64,000 bases of DNA from JAEUIT01 sp044220875. Its GTDB lineage: Bacteria; Planctomycetota; Phycisphaerae; Phycisphaerales; SM1A02. The notes under the pieces were generated by a model. It did not search any database. It had not been told where the DNA came from and was given only the letters and a program-made list of their open reading frames with translations. The position numbers were made by a program, and so were the translations under genes. Every line of letters starts with the position of its first letter. Within the stretch, counting starts at the first letter, position 1. The stretch is taken from contig JBGAQH010000009.1 of NCBI GenBank assembly GCA_044220875.1, positions 1-64,000 of the forward strand, read 5' to 3'. This document shows positions 36,243-45,561 of this stretch, in pieces.

Positions 36243-37640
36243 ATGATCGACATCAAGCAACTTCGTGAGAACCCCGACCGCTTCCGCACCGGCTGCCGCG
36301 ACAAGGGCATGCCCGTCGACATCGATCGCGTGCTGGCGCTCGACGAACAGCGGCGCGCGATCCTCACCAAGCTGGAAGAGGCCCGCGCCGAGCAGAATCG
36401 GCTCGGCAAGGACGTCGGGCCGCAGCTCGGCAAGCTCAAGGGACAGCTCAAGTCGGCCGACGCCTCGGCCAAGCCGGCGCTCGAGCGGCAGATCGCCGAG
36501 CTCGAAGCGAAGCCGGTGGCGCTCAAGGCGACCACCCAGCAGCTCGAGGGCGAGCTCACCGTCATCGAGCCCGAGTTCAAGGCCCTCATGCTCCAGATCC
36601 CGCAGCCGCCGGCCGCGGATGTGCCGAAGGGGGCCTCGAGCGACGACAACGTCGAGATCCGCCGGTGGAACCCGCCGACCTTCGACACCTCGAAGACCTT
36701 CGAGCAGAACAAGGGATTCCGGCCCAAGACCCATCAGGAGCTCGTGCGCGACCTCAAGCTCGTCGACTTCGAGCGCGGCGTGAAGATGGCCGGCACGCGC
36801 AGCTACATCCTCACCGGCATGGGTGCCCGGCTGCACCAGGCGGTCCTGCGCTACGCGGTCGACTTCATGGTCGATCGCCGCGGCTTCACCGCCGTCACGG
36901 TGCCCGTCCTCGTCCGCGAGGAGTGCATGGTCGGCACCGGCTTCTTCCCGGCCGGACGCGAGCAGGCCTATCACGTCGAGGAGAGCAAGCGCGGCGGCAG
37001 CTACGACCTCTTCCTCACCGGCACCGGCGAGGTCGGGCTCATGGGAATCCACGCCGACGAGATCCTCTCCCACGAGCAGCTTCCGCTGAAGTACACGACC
37101 TGCTCGACCTGCTTCCGGCGCGAGGCCGGCGCGGCGGGCAAGGACACCGCGGGCCTCTACCGGATCCACCAGTTCGACAAGGTCGAGCAGGTGGTCGTCT
37201 GCCGGGCCGACGATGCCGAGAGCCGCCAGTGGCACAAGACGATGCTCGAGTCGGTCGAGCTCATGCTCCAATCGTTAGGCATTCCCTATCGCCTGCTGCA
37301 ATGCTGCACCGGCGACCTCGGCGTGAAGAACGAGGACATGATCGACGTCGAGAGCTGGATGCCCGGCCGCGGCGAGACCGGCCCGAACGGCCTGCCGACC
37401 GGCGCGTATGGCGAGACCCACTCGGCGAGCCGCCTTGCCGACTACCAGTGCCGCCGGCTCAACCTCCGCTACAAGGACGAACAGGGCAAGACGCACTTCG
37501 CCTACGCCCTCAACAACACGGTCATCGCCAGCCCGCGCGTCCTCATCCCGATTCTTGAGATGCATCAGAACGCCGACGGCAGCGTGACCATCCCGGCCCC
37601 GCTGCGGCCCTACATGGGCGGAGCCGATCGGATCGGCTAA
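36243..37640 (+). CDS. serS: Serine--tRNA ligase
   Basis: A 465-residue class II aminoacyl-tRNA synthetase that charges tRNA-Ser. Residues 1-110 form the long antiparallel coiled-coil arm (LRENPDRFRTGC and Glu/Lys/Ala-rich helices) that reads the long variable arm of the tRNA. The catalytic core shows motif 2 as FRREAGAAGKDTAGLYRIHQ and motif 3 in the GETHSASRLADYQCRRLNLR region. In the motif 3 region GETHSASR replaces the usual EISSCSN, a variation seen in a divergent SerRS branch. The start at 36243 was chosen because MIDIKQLRENP is the conserved N-terminus. Confidence 0.95.
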   Translation: MIDIKQLRENPDRFRTGCRDKGMPVDIDRVLALDEQRRAILTKLEEARAEQNRLGKDVGPQLGKLKGQLKSADASAKPALERQIAELEAKPVALKATTQQLEGELTVIEPEFKALMLQIPQPPAADVPKGASSDDNVEIRRWNPPTFDTSKTFEQNKGFRPKTHQELVRDLKLVDFERGVKMAGTRSYILTGMGARLHQAVLRYAVDFMVDRRGFTAVTVPVLVREECMVGTGFFPAGREQAYHVEESKRGGSYDLFLTGTGEVGLMGIHADEILSHEQLPLKYTTCSTCFRREAGAAGKDTAGLYRIHQFDKVEQVVVCRADDAESRQWHKTMLESVELMLQSLGIPYRLLQCCTGDLGVKNEDMIDVESWMPGRGETGPNGLPTGAYGETHSASRLADYQCRRLNLRYKDEQGKTHFAYALNNTVIASPRVLIPILEMHQNADGSVTIPAPLRPYMGGADRIG

Positions 37641-37739
37641 CGGACCGTTGACGAGGCGGCCCCGAGCGCCACGGCATGCGGTGTCGATCGTTGCCCTCGC
37701 GGCACCGGTCGGCGACACTGCGGCCGTCGCTCTCGCCGC

Positions 37740-38786
37740 ATGCTTCTCCCCTTCCTTCGCACCTACGCATTTCTCCTGCTCGCCGTGGTCGTCTCGGCCG
37801 CGGGGTTGGCGATGCTCCTTCGCGGTCTCCGCATCGCGGGCCGCCGCCGCCGGGAGCAGTGCGTGCAGTGCGGATACGTGCTGACGGTGCCGACCGCTTC
37901 GCCCGTCCCCAGCGATCGGCCGCTCTCGAACGTCTGCACGGAATGCGGTCGCGACCCGGCGCTGGACGTTGATGCGCTCCGCTCCGCCACGGCGCTGATG
38001 GCCCTGGGCATCGCCGCTCAGCTCATCTGGATCATGCTCGGCGCGGCGTCCTGGGACACGGCCGCGGTGCTGCTCGTCGAGACCTCGATCGCGCTCCTTG
38101 TCTTCGCCGCGGAGCCGGCGATCGACCGATGCCGCCGACGATTCGGGGGACAGCCTCGGCTGAAGCCGGTCCCCAGCCGGCCGTGGCTGCGGATCGCCGC
38201 GGCCGCCGCCGTCCTCGCCGGCTGGGGCTGGATCGCCGAGCGCGTTCGGAACGGAGAGGAGACGCGAACGCTGCTTCTCGTGCAGCCATTCGGTTCGCCC
38301 TTCTGCCGCGCCCTTGTCACCAATCGCACGCAATGGATGGAACGGCTGCTGCCGCCGGGGCTCGTCCACAACGCCCGCGTCGCCGGCGTCATCGCCCAGG
38401 TCGGGCCGGAAACGAACCGACCGGTGGCCGACGCGATCATGCCCCTCGTTCGACACGCATGGATCCACGGCTCCATCGCGCGGGCCGCGACGCTCGTCGA
38501 CTTCACCCGCCTCAGCGAACTGAGCGTTCTCCAGCTCGACGACGCGCGATTCCTCGCCGCCGACGCGAACGCACTGCCGCCGCTCGGCTCGATCGAGGTC
38601 CTCAACCTCAACGGTGCAACGCTCTCGACGAAGACGATCGAAATGTTGGTGAAGGCCATGCCGAATCTCCGTACGCTGCGGGTGAACTACCTGACCGCAG
38701 AGGATGCGAATTCGATGCGACGGGCCTTCCCGGGGATCGACATCGATGCCGCCGAGGCCCCTCGCGCCAAGCGACCCGCGCGATGA
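37740..38786 (+). CDS. Zinc-ribbon and leucine-rich membrane protein
   Basis: A 348-residue protein. Transmembrane segments lie at about 5-27 and 80-125, with one more near 155. Between the first two is a ribbon of two CxxC pairs (CVQCGY and CTECG), as in zinc-ribbon membrane proteins common in planctomycetes. Residues 250-330 read like leucine-rich repeats (LSELSVLQLDDARF, LGSIEVLNLNGATL, MPNLRTLRVNYL). The stop overlaps the next start as ATGA, so the two membrane proteins are translationally coupled. Function unknown. Confidence 0.7.
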   Translation: MLLPFLRTYAFLLLAVVVSAAGLAMLLRGLRIAGRRRREQCVQCGYVLTVPTASPVPSDRPLSNVCTECGRDPALDVDALRSATALMALGIAAQLIWIMLGAASWDTAAVLLVETSIALLVFAAEPAIDRCRRRFGGQPRLKPVPSRPWLRIAAAAAVLAGWGWIAERVRNGEETRTLLLVQPFGSPFCRALVTNRTQWMERLLPPGLVHNARVAGVIAQVGPETNRPVADAIMPLVRHAWIHGSIARAATLVDFTRLSELSVLQLDDARFLAADANALPPLGSIEVLNLNGATLSTKTIEMLVKAMPNLRTLRVNYLTAEDANSMRRAFPGIDIDAAEAPRAKRPAR

Positions 38787-40027
38787 ACACGCTCCTGGCC
38801 GTCCCCCTGCTTGCCTTCACGCTCTTCGCCGCGGGCGTCGTGGTGAGCTGCGCCCTCGCCGTTGTGCGAGGCTCGCCGCGGACGGGCTGTCCCTGCTGCG
38901 GCTATGGCGGCCGCCCCGCCGGCGATCGGCGATGCAGCGAGTGCGGACGAACGATTGGCCAGGCCACGCGGGCGTGGTGGTGGCGCATCCTGCTCCGAGC
39001 GCTGGGCTCGATCCTGCTCGGCTCGGCCTCGGGCCTGGCGAGCCTCGTTGCCCTCAACGGCGTGGCTGCGCTGCCATCGGCGATCTTGCTCCAGCTTGCC
39101 GATCCCTTCGCCGATCCGCAGAGCGCGGCGGGGAGCATCGCGTCGCTGGCGACGTTCGAGCTGCAGGACCGCATCGTCCGCGGCGAACTCACCAACGATC
39201 GCCTCGAGCCGCTGCTCATTCGCGGCATTGACGCGGCCCTGGGCGACGGTCGCCTGCTTGTCTCTCGCCCGACGTGGCCGACCGACGAACCCGTCCGCAT
39301 CATGCTCAATCGCGACACGCTGAACGAGCTCCGCTCCGGCGCGAAGCTCGAGCTGGTCATCGTCGCGCCGGACGGTCAGGAGCGCGTCGCCACCTCGTGG
39401 GGCGGCATCAGCCGAAGTTACGCCCGCCCGGGCGAAAGCTGGACCTGGCGCGATCCGACCATCGCCCTGCCCGACAGCGTGCGCGACGGCGACTCGGTCC
39501 GCTTCGCGATGGTGTTGCGCCACGGCGACGGCAGCGAGGCGTATCGCCGCGACATGACGCTGCCGATCGCCCGGGCAACCAGCGCCGCCGAGGTGGTCAC
39601 GCCGATCGACGATCCGCTCTTCCTTGAGCGCCTGCGGGCGGCGCTTCGGATCCGCTTCAGCCCGGTGCCGCGCGAGGGGAAACCCAACGCGGCCGTGATC
39701 GCCTGGCTCGAGGAGCCGCTCGACCTTGGCGAGGGTCCGGCCCCCACCGGACGGGCGGTCGCCCTGCGCATCACGATCGATCATCTCGAGGAGCCGGCGG
39801 TGCACCTCGAGGAAACGGTGCTGGTCCGCGATCTCGGCGGCCTGCTCACGCCGACGCAGACGGCTCCGCTGTCGTTCGAGGCGTCGCCGGTCCCCGCCCG
39901 GCTCGGCCGCTGTCGCATCCGCGTGCGCGGCGATGCGTCGGCCGCCCTGCGGGCGCTCCGCGAGTCGCGGTACGTCGGCGGCGAGATCGAGTTCGAGCAG
40001 GACCTGTCGCCCTCACCCGCCCCCTAA
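38783..40027 (+). CDS. Zinc-ribbon membrane protein
   Basis: A 414-residue partner of the preceding gene, started at the ATG that overlaps its stop. The N-terminus has a membrane segment (LLAVPLLAFTLFAAGVVVSC), then CPCCGYGG and CSECG as a zinc-ribbon, then a second membrane region (about 70-100). The remaining 300 residues are a soluble beta-rich domain with no recognised family. The shared architecture of the two genes (membrane segment, CxxC ribbon, membrane segment, soluble domain) suggests that they arose from a common type. Function unknown. Confidence 0.7.
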   Translation: MNTLLAVPLLAFTLFAAGVVVSCALAVVRGSPRTGCPCCGYGGRPAGDRRCSECGRTIGQATRAWWWRILLRALGSILLGSASGLASLVALNGVAALPSAILLQLADPFADPQSAAGSIASLATFELQDRIVRGELTNDRLEPLLIRGIDAALGDGRLLVSRPTWPTDEPVRIMLNRDTLNELRSGAKLELVIVAPDGQERVATSWGGISRSYARPGESWTWRDPTIALPDSVRDGDSVRFAMVLRHGDGSEAYRRDMTLPIARATSAAEVVTPIDDPLFLERLRAALRIRFSPVPREGKPNAAVIAWLEEPLDLGEGPAPTGRAVALRITIDHLEEPAVHLEETVLVRDLGGLLTPTQTAPLSFEASPVPARLGRCRIRVRGDASAALRALRESRYVGGEIEFEQDLSPSPAP

Positions 40028-40140
40028 CGCTTCGCTCATGCGGATCGCGTTTGGAAGCCGCGCGTGACAGGGGACGCAACCGCCTGTCGCGCCGGAAGGA
40101 GTGTGCGCCCGGAGGGCGCTACGGACCGCTCGGATGGGTA

Positions 40141-41130
40141 TCACTTCGCCCCGAGCGTCCCCCGCCCCTCGGCCGCAAGCGCCGCCGTGAGCGGCAGGCC
40201 GCCCTTGTTGGCAATCGCCTCCTGGCCATCGCGGCTCAGCGCGAAGCGAAGGAACTCGGTGACGTGGGCGGGCGGCGAGGTGCCGGCCTTCATGTTGACG
40301 TATGCGTAGAGCCTGCGGCCGAAGGGGTACGCGCCGCTGGCGACGCTCTCGGGCGTCAGCGCGACGCCCGGCTGCCCGCTGGCCTTCGCGATCGCGACGG
40401 GCCGCGTGCGCTCGCTGATGAAGAACGGGTGAATGAGCCCCACGCCGCCGCGCTTCGCGGCCCCCGAGGCGATGGTGCTCTGGCGGCTCTGGTCATGGAG
40501 ATCGCCGCGGAACGCACCGCCGCCGAGAACCAGCGAGGTCGAGGCGGTGGCGAGCCCGACGATCGAGCTCGACGCATGGGCATCGACGGCGAGGGCCGCA
40601 TACTCCTTGTCGGTGACGCCGACGTCGGCCCAGGTCTTCGCGGTGGTCCGCCCCTTCGGCGATGCGCCGAAGAGCGCGGCGACGTCGGCGACGGTGAGCG
40701 TCGTCACCGGCGCCTTCTCGGGCACAACGACGGCGATCGCATCGAGGGCGAAGACGATTTCGGTCGGCGCGTAGCCGAACTTGGCCTGGAACTCCGATCG
40801 CTCAGTGGCGGTGAGCGGACGCTCGAGGCCGAGGATGTCCGCGGTGCCGTTCACGAGACTCCCGACGCCGTCGCTTGACTTGCCGTCGGCGTTCTGGCTC
40901 ACGTTGGGCTGCTTGCTCTTGAAGGCGCCGCACGCGTCGGCGAGGAGCGCGCTCGCCGCGGAGCTGCCGGCGATGCGGACGATGCCGGAAACATCGCCCG
41001 ACTTTGCGTACGCGGGGAGCGCCCGATCGACCGCCTGCGGCGCGGCGGCGACGGCACTGCCGACCAAGAGCGCACCAACGAGCATGCCAACTGCCGGACG
41101 AACGACCGAATGGAGGGACGGGATGCGCAT
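40141..41130 (-). CDS. PstS-like phosphate-type substrate-binding protein
   Basis: A 329-residue periplasmic-type binding protein with a signal peptide (GMLVGALLVGSAVAA). VRIAGSSAASALLADACGAF is the anion-binding start and LVNGTADILGLERPL the hinge segment of the PstS/PBP-like class. The C-terminal region includes FGRRLYAYVNMKAG and FLRFALSRDGQEAI, typical of phosphate-binding proteins. No pstCAB or phoU gene is nearby; the only cotranscribed gene is a lipoprotein 12 bases upstream. It is therefore either a stand-alone phosphate scavenger or a sensor subunit. The symbol pstS is not assigned because the ligand is unproven. Confidence 0.8.
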   Translation of the reverse strand: MRIPSLHSVVRPAVGMLVGALLVGSAVAAAPQAVDRALPAYAKSGDVSGIVRIAGSSAASALLADACGAFKSKQPNVSQNADGKSSDGVGSLVNGTADILGLERPLTATERSEFQAKFGYAPTEIVFALDAIAVVVPEKAPVTTLTVADVAALFGASPKGRTTAKTWADVGVTDKEYAALAVDAHASSSIVGLATASTSLVLGGGAFRGDLHDQSRQSTIASGAAKRGGVGLIHPFFISERTRPVAIAKASGQPGVALTPESVASGAYPFGRRLYAYVNMKAGTSPPAHVTEFLRFALSRDGQEAIANKGGLPLTAALAAEGRGTLGAK

Positions 41131-41142
41131 GATTCTTGGGTC

Positions 41143-42648
41143 CTACTGGCCTGAGGGCTTGGCAACGCCGCCCGCGGCGAATCGCTGGGTGGCCACGACG
41201 ACGACCTTGTACGCGACGAGCATGCCGAAGATCGCCGCGAGCAGCGTGAGCGCCCGATGGTAGACCAGGTCGACGATCGACTTCGCCTCGGCCGACGCGC
41301 TCTCGATCCTTTCCTTGCTGATCCGGTCGAACTCGGCAGCGGGCTTCTCCCACAGTCCCCCCGCCGCGAGGGTCTGGGTCTGCATGAGGGCCTTGTTCAG
41401 TTCCTCGATCGAGCGCCGGAGGTCAACCATCATGCGGGCGTAGATCTCGGGATCGAAAGGCTTGTCGGGGGGACCGGCGAGTCCGTCGGGCAAGGGCCGC
41501 GGCTCGCCGGCGAAGATCACCGCGACCCGCTCCGCCGCGGTGATCGTCTGGGTCAGCGTCGCCGCGGCGGCATCGAGACTCTGCAGCAGTTCCTTGCCCG
41601 AGCCGCTCAGCCCCTTCATGCTCGCGACGAGTTCGTCCGTGCGTTCGACCGCGCGGCGGTATTCGTTGAGCGTGCTCTGCAGCATGCCCGAGGTCTTCTC
41701 GATCGAGCCGACGACCGCGTCGCGTTCCTTTTCGAGCTGGGCCGGCATCGCCTCGACCGCCGCCGAGAGGCGATTCGCGCTGCTTGACACGCTGTCGCCG
41801 ATCGCGAGCCCCTTCTGCACCTCGGGCATGGCCGCGAACTGGCTCATGATCGAGTTGGTCTCAAGCGACACGAGAATCGGCGCCCGCTTGGCCATGTAGA
41901 ACGCCCGCTCGGCGAGAAGCCGCGTGCGGGTGACCTCGTCGACGGCGTCGGAGATCGGGGCGAGCAGCCCGGAGCCGTTGCGGGCGCTGGCCAGGACGTC
42001 CTTCGATCGCGACGCCGCGAAGTTGTCGAAGCGGACGAAGGCGACATTCTCGACGTCGCGATGCTCGCGGCGCCAGCCGGTGATGAGCTTGTCGAGTTCG
42101 ACCAGTTCCTCGGGGCTCAGGCAGGTCTCCGCGATGCGATCGATCTCCTCGCGGGCCCGCTGCAGCGGCTCGGTGAGCACCTCGGCGTTCTCGCCGAAGG
42201 TCTCGACCGCCGTGCCCTCGGAGATCGCCGCGTCGGCGGTGAGGGAGACGACGACGATGAGATCGAGGAGCTTGGTGTAGGCGTCCTCGTTGGTGGCGAT
42301 GTCAAAGACCGCCGAGATCGTCCGCGTCTGGAACCGGTCGAGTTGGAGTCGGATCGCCGGATCGGAGGTCGTCTTCTGCAGCTTGTCGCAGGCGCTGGTG
42401 ATGAGTGCCGAATAGCGGTCGGCGAAGCCCTGCACCGTCTCCTCGATCTGCGGGGCCTGAATGCGGCCGTCGACCGGTCCGACGAAGAGCTCGGCGGGCT
42501 GCTCCGGCGGCATCCGCGGTGTCCCCGCGCTTCGCACGAAGGTGCAGCCGCCGATGGCCAAGGCCGTCCCGCACGCCAACGCCAGCGCCCACGGGAGCGG
42601 AGAGCTCGCGGGGGCGACGATCGGAGGGAGACGACGGGACGAGGCCAT
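41143..42648 (-). CDS. Lipoprotein with helical body and C-terminal membrane segment
   Basis: A 501-residue protein with a lipobox-type signal (ALAIGGC). The body is almost entirely helical with heptad-like stretches (about 60-430: EETVQGFADRYSAL, ERDAVVGSIEKTSGML), which suggests a long coiled-coil bundle. One hydrophobic segment near the end (TLLAAIFGMLVAYKVVVVA) could be a transmembrane anchor. It is 12 bases upstream of the PstS-like gene and probably cotranscribed with it. Function unknown; a structural or signalling partner of that protein is possible. Confidence 0.7.
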   Translation of the reverse strand: MASSRRLPPIVAPASSPLPWALALACGTALAIGGCTFVRSAGTPRMPPEQPAELFVGPVDGRIQAPQIEETVQGFADRYSALITSACDKLQKTTSDPAIRLQLDRFQTRTISAVFDIATNEDAYTKLLDLIVVVSLTADAAISEGTAVETFGENAEVLTEPLQRAREEIDRIAETCLSPEELVELDKLITGWRREHRDVENVAFVRFDNFAASRSKDVLASARNGSGLLAPISDAVDEVTRTRLLAERAFYMAKRAPILVSLETNSIMSQFAAMPEVQKGLAIGDSVSSSANRLSAAVEAMPAQLEKERDAVVGSIEKTSGMLQSTLNEYRRAVERTDELVASMKGLSGSGKELLQSLDAAAATLTQTITAAERVAVIFAGEPRPLPDGLAGPPDKPFDPEIYARMMVDLRRSIEELNKALMQTQTLAAGGLWEKPAAEFDRISKERIESASAEAKSIVDLVYHRALTLLAAIFGMLVAYKVVVVATQRFAAGGVAKPSGQ

Positions 42649-42735
42649 GGGACGAACGATACACCGCGCCGCAACGGAGATGTGCCGCGCCGCAGCGCGG
42701 AGAGGACGGCCTTCAGCACTATTCGCGGTGTACCT

Positions 42736-42970
42736 TCAACACAGAGGCACCGAGGGCACAGAGGGCCACAGAGCAGAATGGTGGAGAAAAGGCGTTGTCG
42801 GGGGCATCCTCCGAGGAGTCGTCCAGAGTCGCCAGGCCAGGCGTGCGTCCCGGTCCAACGTTCCGTCGGTAGCCCGGAGAACCTGCTCGACCAGCCGAAT
42901 CCAAGGCGCAATGCCACTTCGGTTCCCGTCTTCTCTGTGGCCCTCTGTGCCCTCGGTGCCTCTGTGTTGA
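42736..42970. mobile_element. MITE-like element with 38-bp perfect inverted repeats
   Basis: The 38 bases at 42736-42773 are exactly inverted at 42933-42970, flanking 159 bases. The repeat is a series of CACAGAGG-type units (TCAACACAGAGGCACC and GGGCACAGAGGGCCACAG). No coding capacity or clear target duplication is visible. The element fills most of the 390-base gap between the lipoprotein and DUF2961 genes. It could be a miniature inverted-repeat element, a REP doublet or a large transcription-ending hairpin serving both flanking minus-strand genes. Confidence 0.85.
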
Positions 42971-43038
42971 CTCCGGCTGAATTGTGCAGAAAGCTGAGGA
43001 CGAAGCGGCGCCGCCCGGGCGACGTGAGGCGAGGCGCG

Positions 43039-45054
43039 TCAGGGACGCTCGAGCCGCACGCAGTCGAGGCCGAAGTAGGCGACCTGACCGACGGATCGTT
43101 CGTTCTTGCCGACGACCTCGGCTCGAAGCACCAGCCGACCGCGCCGCGGCGTGTGGACGCCCAGGTCGATCGGACCGGTCGACTCCACCCGTCCCGCCGT
43201 CGCCGGTCGCGCGCCCTCCGCTTGTCCACTGAGAAGGTCGAAGGGGCCGCCGCATTCCGCACCGTTGACGGAGAACTGCACGATTCCGTAGTCCCAGGAC
43301 CTGGTCGCGTAGAGCAGGACCCGCACCGGCGCATCGCCCTCGACGGGCACGGCCAGCTCGATCACCGCGCCGGGCCCCTTGGCCTTCACCCAGAGATGCT
43401 CGTCGTTTGACCAGGTGTTCGTGCCGTAGACCTTGAGCCCCTGTCGCTCGGTCACGAGGCCCGGGGTCTCGGCGACGATCGCCATCGACTCGCACTCGAG
43501 GGCACCCTCGATGACGAAGGGCTTCGGCCGCTCCGGCGAGGGCGGCCAGCCGCGCTTGGCCTCCTCCGGCGCCGGCTGCACGTCGGTCGTCGCGCCGGGC
43601 ATCGCGTAGAAGAAGGTCGCCGGCGAGTAGCTCATGTCGCACTCGGCCCAGTGCCAGAGCTCCATGTCGAAGGTGAAGTCGCGCTGGAAGGGAATCGTGT
43701 CGAGGCCTCGAAGGCGCGTGACGATCGTGCGGCCGAAGTTGTTGCCGGCCTTCTCGCCCTCGCAGACGCTCTGGCTGTGCAGCGGGTTGCTGAAGGGCAC
43801 CGGGAAGCACCAGCCGTAGCCGTAGTAGTCCTCGGTGCCGGTGCCGAAGTGCGAGGGGAAATCCTCGCCGTCGATGGAGATCTTCTCGTCGCCCTCGCCC
43901 CACCACGCATCGACGGGATTGACGACGTGGAGCGCGTCGCCGGCGAAGACGCCCTTCCCCTTCACGCTCACATATCGATAGTCGCGCATCGGCCGGGTAT
44001 GAATCGGCCAGTCGCGCTTCCATGTCGCGTGGAAGTGCATCGAGCGATCGTCCCACGCGTAGGGCTTCACGATCGGCAGGATGGACGCGTGGGCGGTCTC
44101 GGTGCCGACGTTGAGCACCTGCAGCTGGGCGCTCTTCGCGAAGGGCATCGGCCAGTCGACGTAGAAGGTCGAGGGCGGCGAGGGCGGATTGCCCTGCGGC
44201 GGAACCTCGCCGCGCCAGTCGGTCGCGTGGCGCGAGAGCTCGGCGAGCGGGATCCAGACCGTCTGCTCGCCGTCGAAGGTCGCGACCAGCACGAGGTGAT
44301 CGACGTGATCGGCATGGACGAGCATGGAGCGAATCACGCCCGGCTCGTCGAACGCGGCGATGGTGGCCGTTTCGCCGGCGACGATCTCGGCGGGCCTCGG
44401 CCTCGCCCGCGCGTAGAGCTCGCGCTCCGGCGGCGCGAAGCCGGTGAAGCGCGCAATCGCGGTCGGGTCGTAGGCGTCGACGGTAACGCCCTCGCCGTAG
44501 CTGCGCCAGTCGACCTGGTAGTAGACGCCGGCGCCGTCGTCGGTGGTGATGACGCAGCGCTTCGCGAACGGAATCGGGACGAAGAGGTTCCAGCCGCGGC
44601 TGAGCTCCGCGGCGAGCGGCTGGTTGGCGTTCTTCGCGCCGAAGAGGGTGGTGCCGTCGAGCAGCTGGGCCATCGGCGCGGCGATCACCGGCGTGTCGGC
44701 GCCGTCGACATAGACCCGCAGCGTGCCCTTGGGGTTCGGCGTCCAGATGCGCACCACCGCGCCGGGGCCCTGCACGTCAAGCATCACCGATTCGCTGCGC
44801 CCGTCGCGGGTGTCCACGCGAAGGAACTGCCCGGCGTCGCCGTTGGCGAACCACTTGTCGGCATTGGCCCGCTCGCTGTGGCCCGGCGAGCCCGACGCCC
44901 GGTCATAGCTCGAACTCTGGATCAGGCGAAAGGGCGGATCGGGAAATCGCGTGACGGCCACCGGGTCGGCCAGCTCGCGGAGGAGCGTATCGGAGGAGAC
45001 CTGCGAACCGGCGACGACGGCGCTGACGACCAGACCCACGGTGACTGCGAGCAT
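43039..45054 (-). CDS. DUF2961 (GH172-type) secreted glycoside hydrolase-like protein
   Basis: A 671-residue exported protein (signal MLAVTVGLVVSAVVAGSQ). Characteristic DUF2961 stretches include GTGTEDYYGYGWCFP, YRYVSVKGKGVF and RFPDPPFRLIQSSSYDRASG. Proteins of this family are classed as GH172 and include enzymes acting on fructo- and arabino-furanosides, with a trimeric double jelly-roll fold. The C-terminal 120 residues form an extra beta-sandwich that may bind carbohydrate. The substrate is not evident. It is the last of four same-strand secreted-protein genes. Confidence 0.88.
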   Translation of the reverse strand: MLAVTVGLVVSAVVAGSQVSSDTLLRELADPVAVTRFPDPPFRLIQSSSYDRASGSPGHSERANADKWFANGDAGQFLRVDTRDGRSESVMLDVQGPGAVVRIWTPNPKGTLRVYVDGADTPVIAAPMAQLLDGTTLFGAKNANQPLAAELSRGWNLFVPIPFAKRCVITTDDGAGVYYQVDWRSYGEGVTVDAYDPTAIARFTGFAPPERELYARARPRPAEIVAGETATIAAFDEPGVIRSMLVHADHVDHLVLVATFDGEQTVWIPLAELSRHATDWRGEVPPQGNPPSPPSTFYVDWPMPFAKSAQLQVLNVGTETAHASILPIVKPYAWDDRSMHFHATWKRDWPIHTRPMRDYRYVSVKGKGVFAGDALHVVNPVDAWWGEGDEKISIDGEDFPSHFGTGTEDYYGYGWCFPVPFSNPLHSQSVCEGEKAGNNFGRTIVTRLRGLDTIPFQRDFTFDMELWHWAECDMSYSPATFFYAMPGATTDVQPAPEEAKRGWPPSPERPKPFVIEGALECESMAIVAETPGLVTERQGLKVYGTNTWSNDEHLWVKAKGPGAVIELAVPVEGDAPVRVLLYATRSWDYGIVQFSVNGAECGGPFDLLSGQAEGARPATAGRVESTGPIDLGVHTPRRGRLVLRAEVVGKNERSVGQVAYFGLDCVRLERP

Positions 45055-45132
45055 GCGACCTCCTGGGAGAGGTGGCAGCGTACTCGGAGTGCGCGTTGGG
45101 GCCTACGGCGTGCGAGCGCCCCGGCGCCGCCG

Positions 45133-45528
45133 TCAGACCGTCCACGCGCCGAGCAGGATCGCCAGATCGGTGTTGCCGACGACGCCATCGCCGTCGAGGT
45201 CGGCGACGCCGCCGCTCGTGCCCCACGCACCAAGGAGGATCGCCAGGTCGACGTTTCCGACGGTGCCGTCACCGTCCAGATCGCCGAGGGCCGGCGGCCC
45301 CATCAACAGGTTGACCGCGTGGAAACCGCCGATCAGGTCGAATGCACCGGCGGCATGAAAGCCCGCGTCGCACTGGCCGATCGTGCCGTGCAGCTCGAAC
45401 GCGCCGCCGGCGAGCCGCGCCCCGCCGCTGTCGATGCTCGACCAGCCGATCGAAAAGGTCGCGGCGCTGTCGTCGTTGCCGCCGGCGAGCATCGCGGCGC
45501 TGAGCAAGAGTGGGTACATGAGATTCAT
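45133..45528 (-). CDS. Small secreted dockerin-like protein
   Basis: A 131-residue protein. A signal-like N-terminus (MYPLLLSAAMLAGG) is followed by a short Ser/Gly-rich domain (IGWSSIDSGGARLAGG, FELHGTIGQCDAG). Two calcium-loop units follow (DLDGDGTVGNVDLAILLGAW and DLDGDGVVGNTDLAILLGAW). Nearly half of the protein is the module itself. It stands 33 bases after the serine protease gene and 78 bases before the DUF2961 gene, so all are probably in one transcript. Confidence 0.82.
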   Translation of the reverse strand: MNLMYPLLLSAAMLAGGNDDSAATFSIGWSSIDSGGARLAGGAFELHGTIGQCDAGFHAAGAFDLIGGFHAVNLLMGPPALGDLDGDGTVGNVDLAILLGAWGTSGGVADLDGDGVVGNTDLAILLGAWTV

Positions 45529-45561
45529 GGTGTGTTCCTTGTCGTCAGGAGATCCGAGCGA

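Noticed and set aside
34944..37271. A 775-codon open frame on the minus strand opposite the aldo/keto reductase and serS
   Set aside because: It is a GC-driven antisense frame with no motif, while the plus-strand frames are clear known enzymes.
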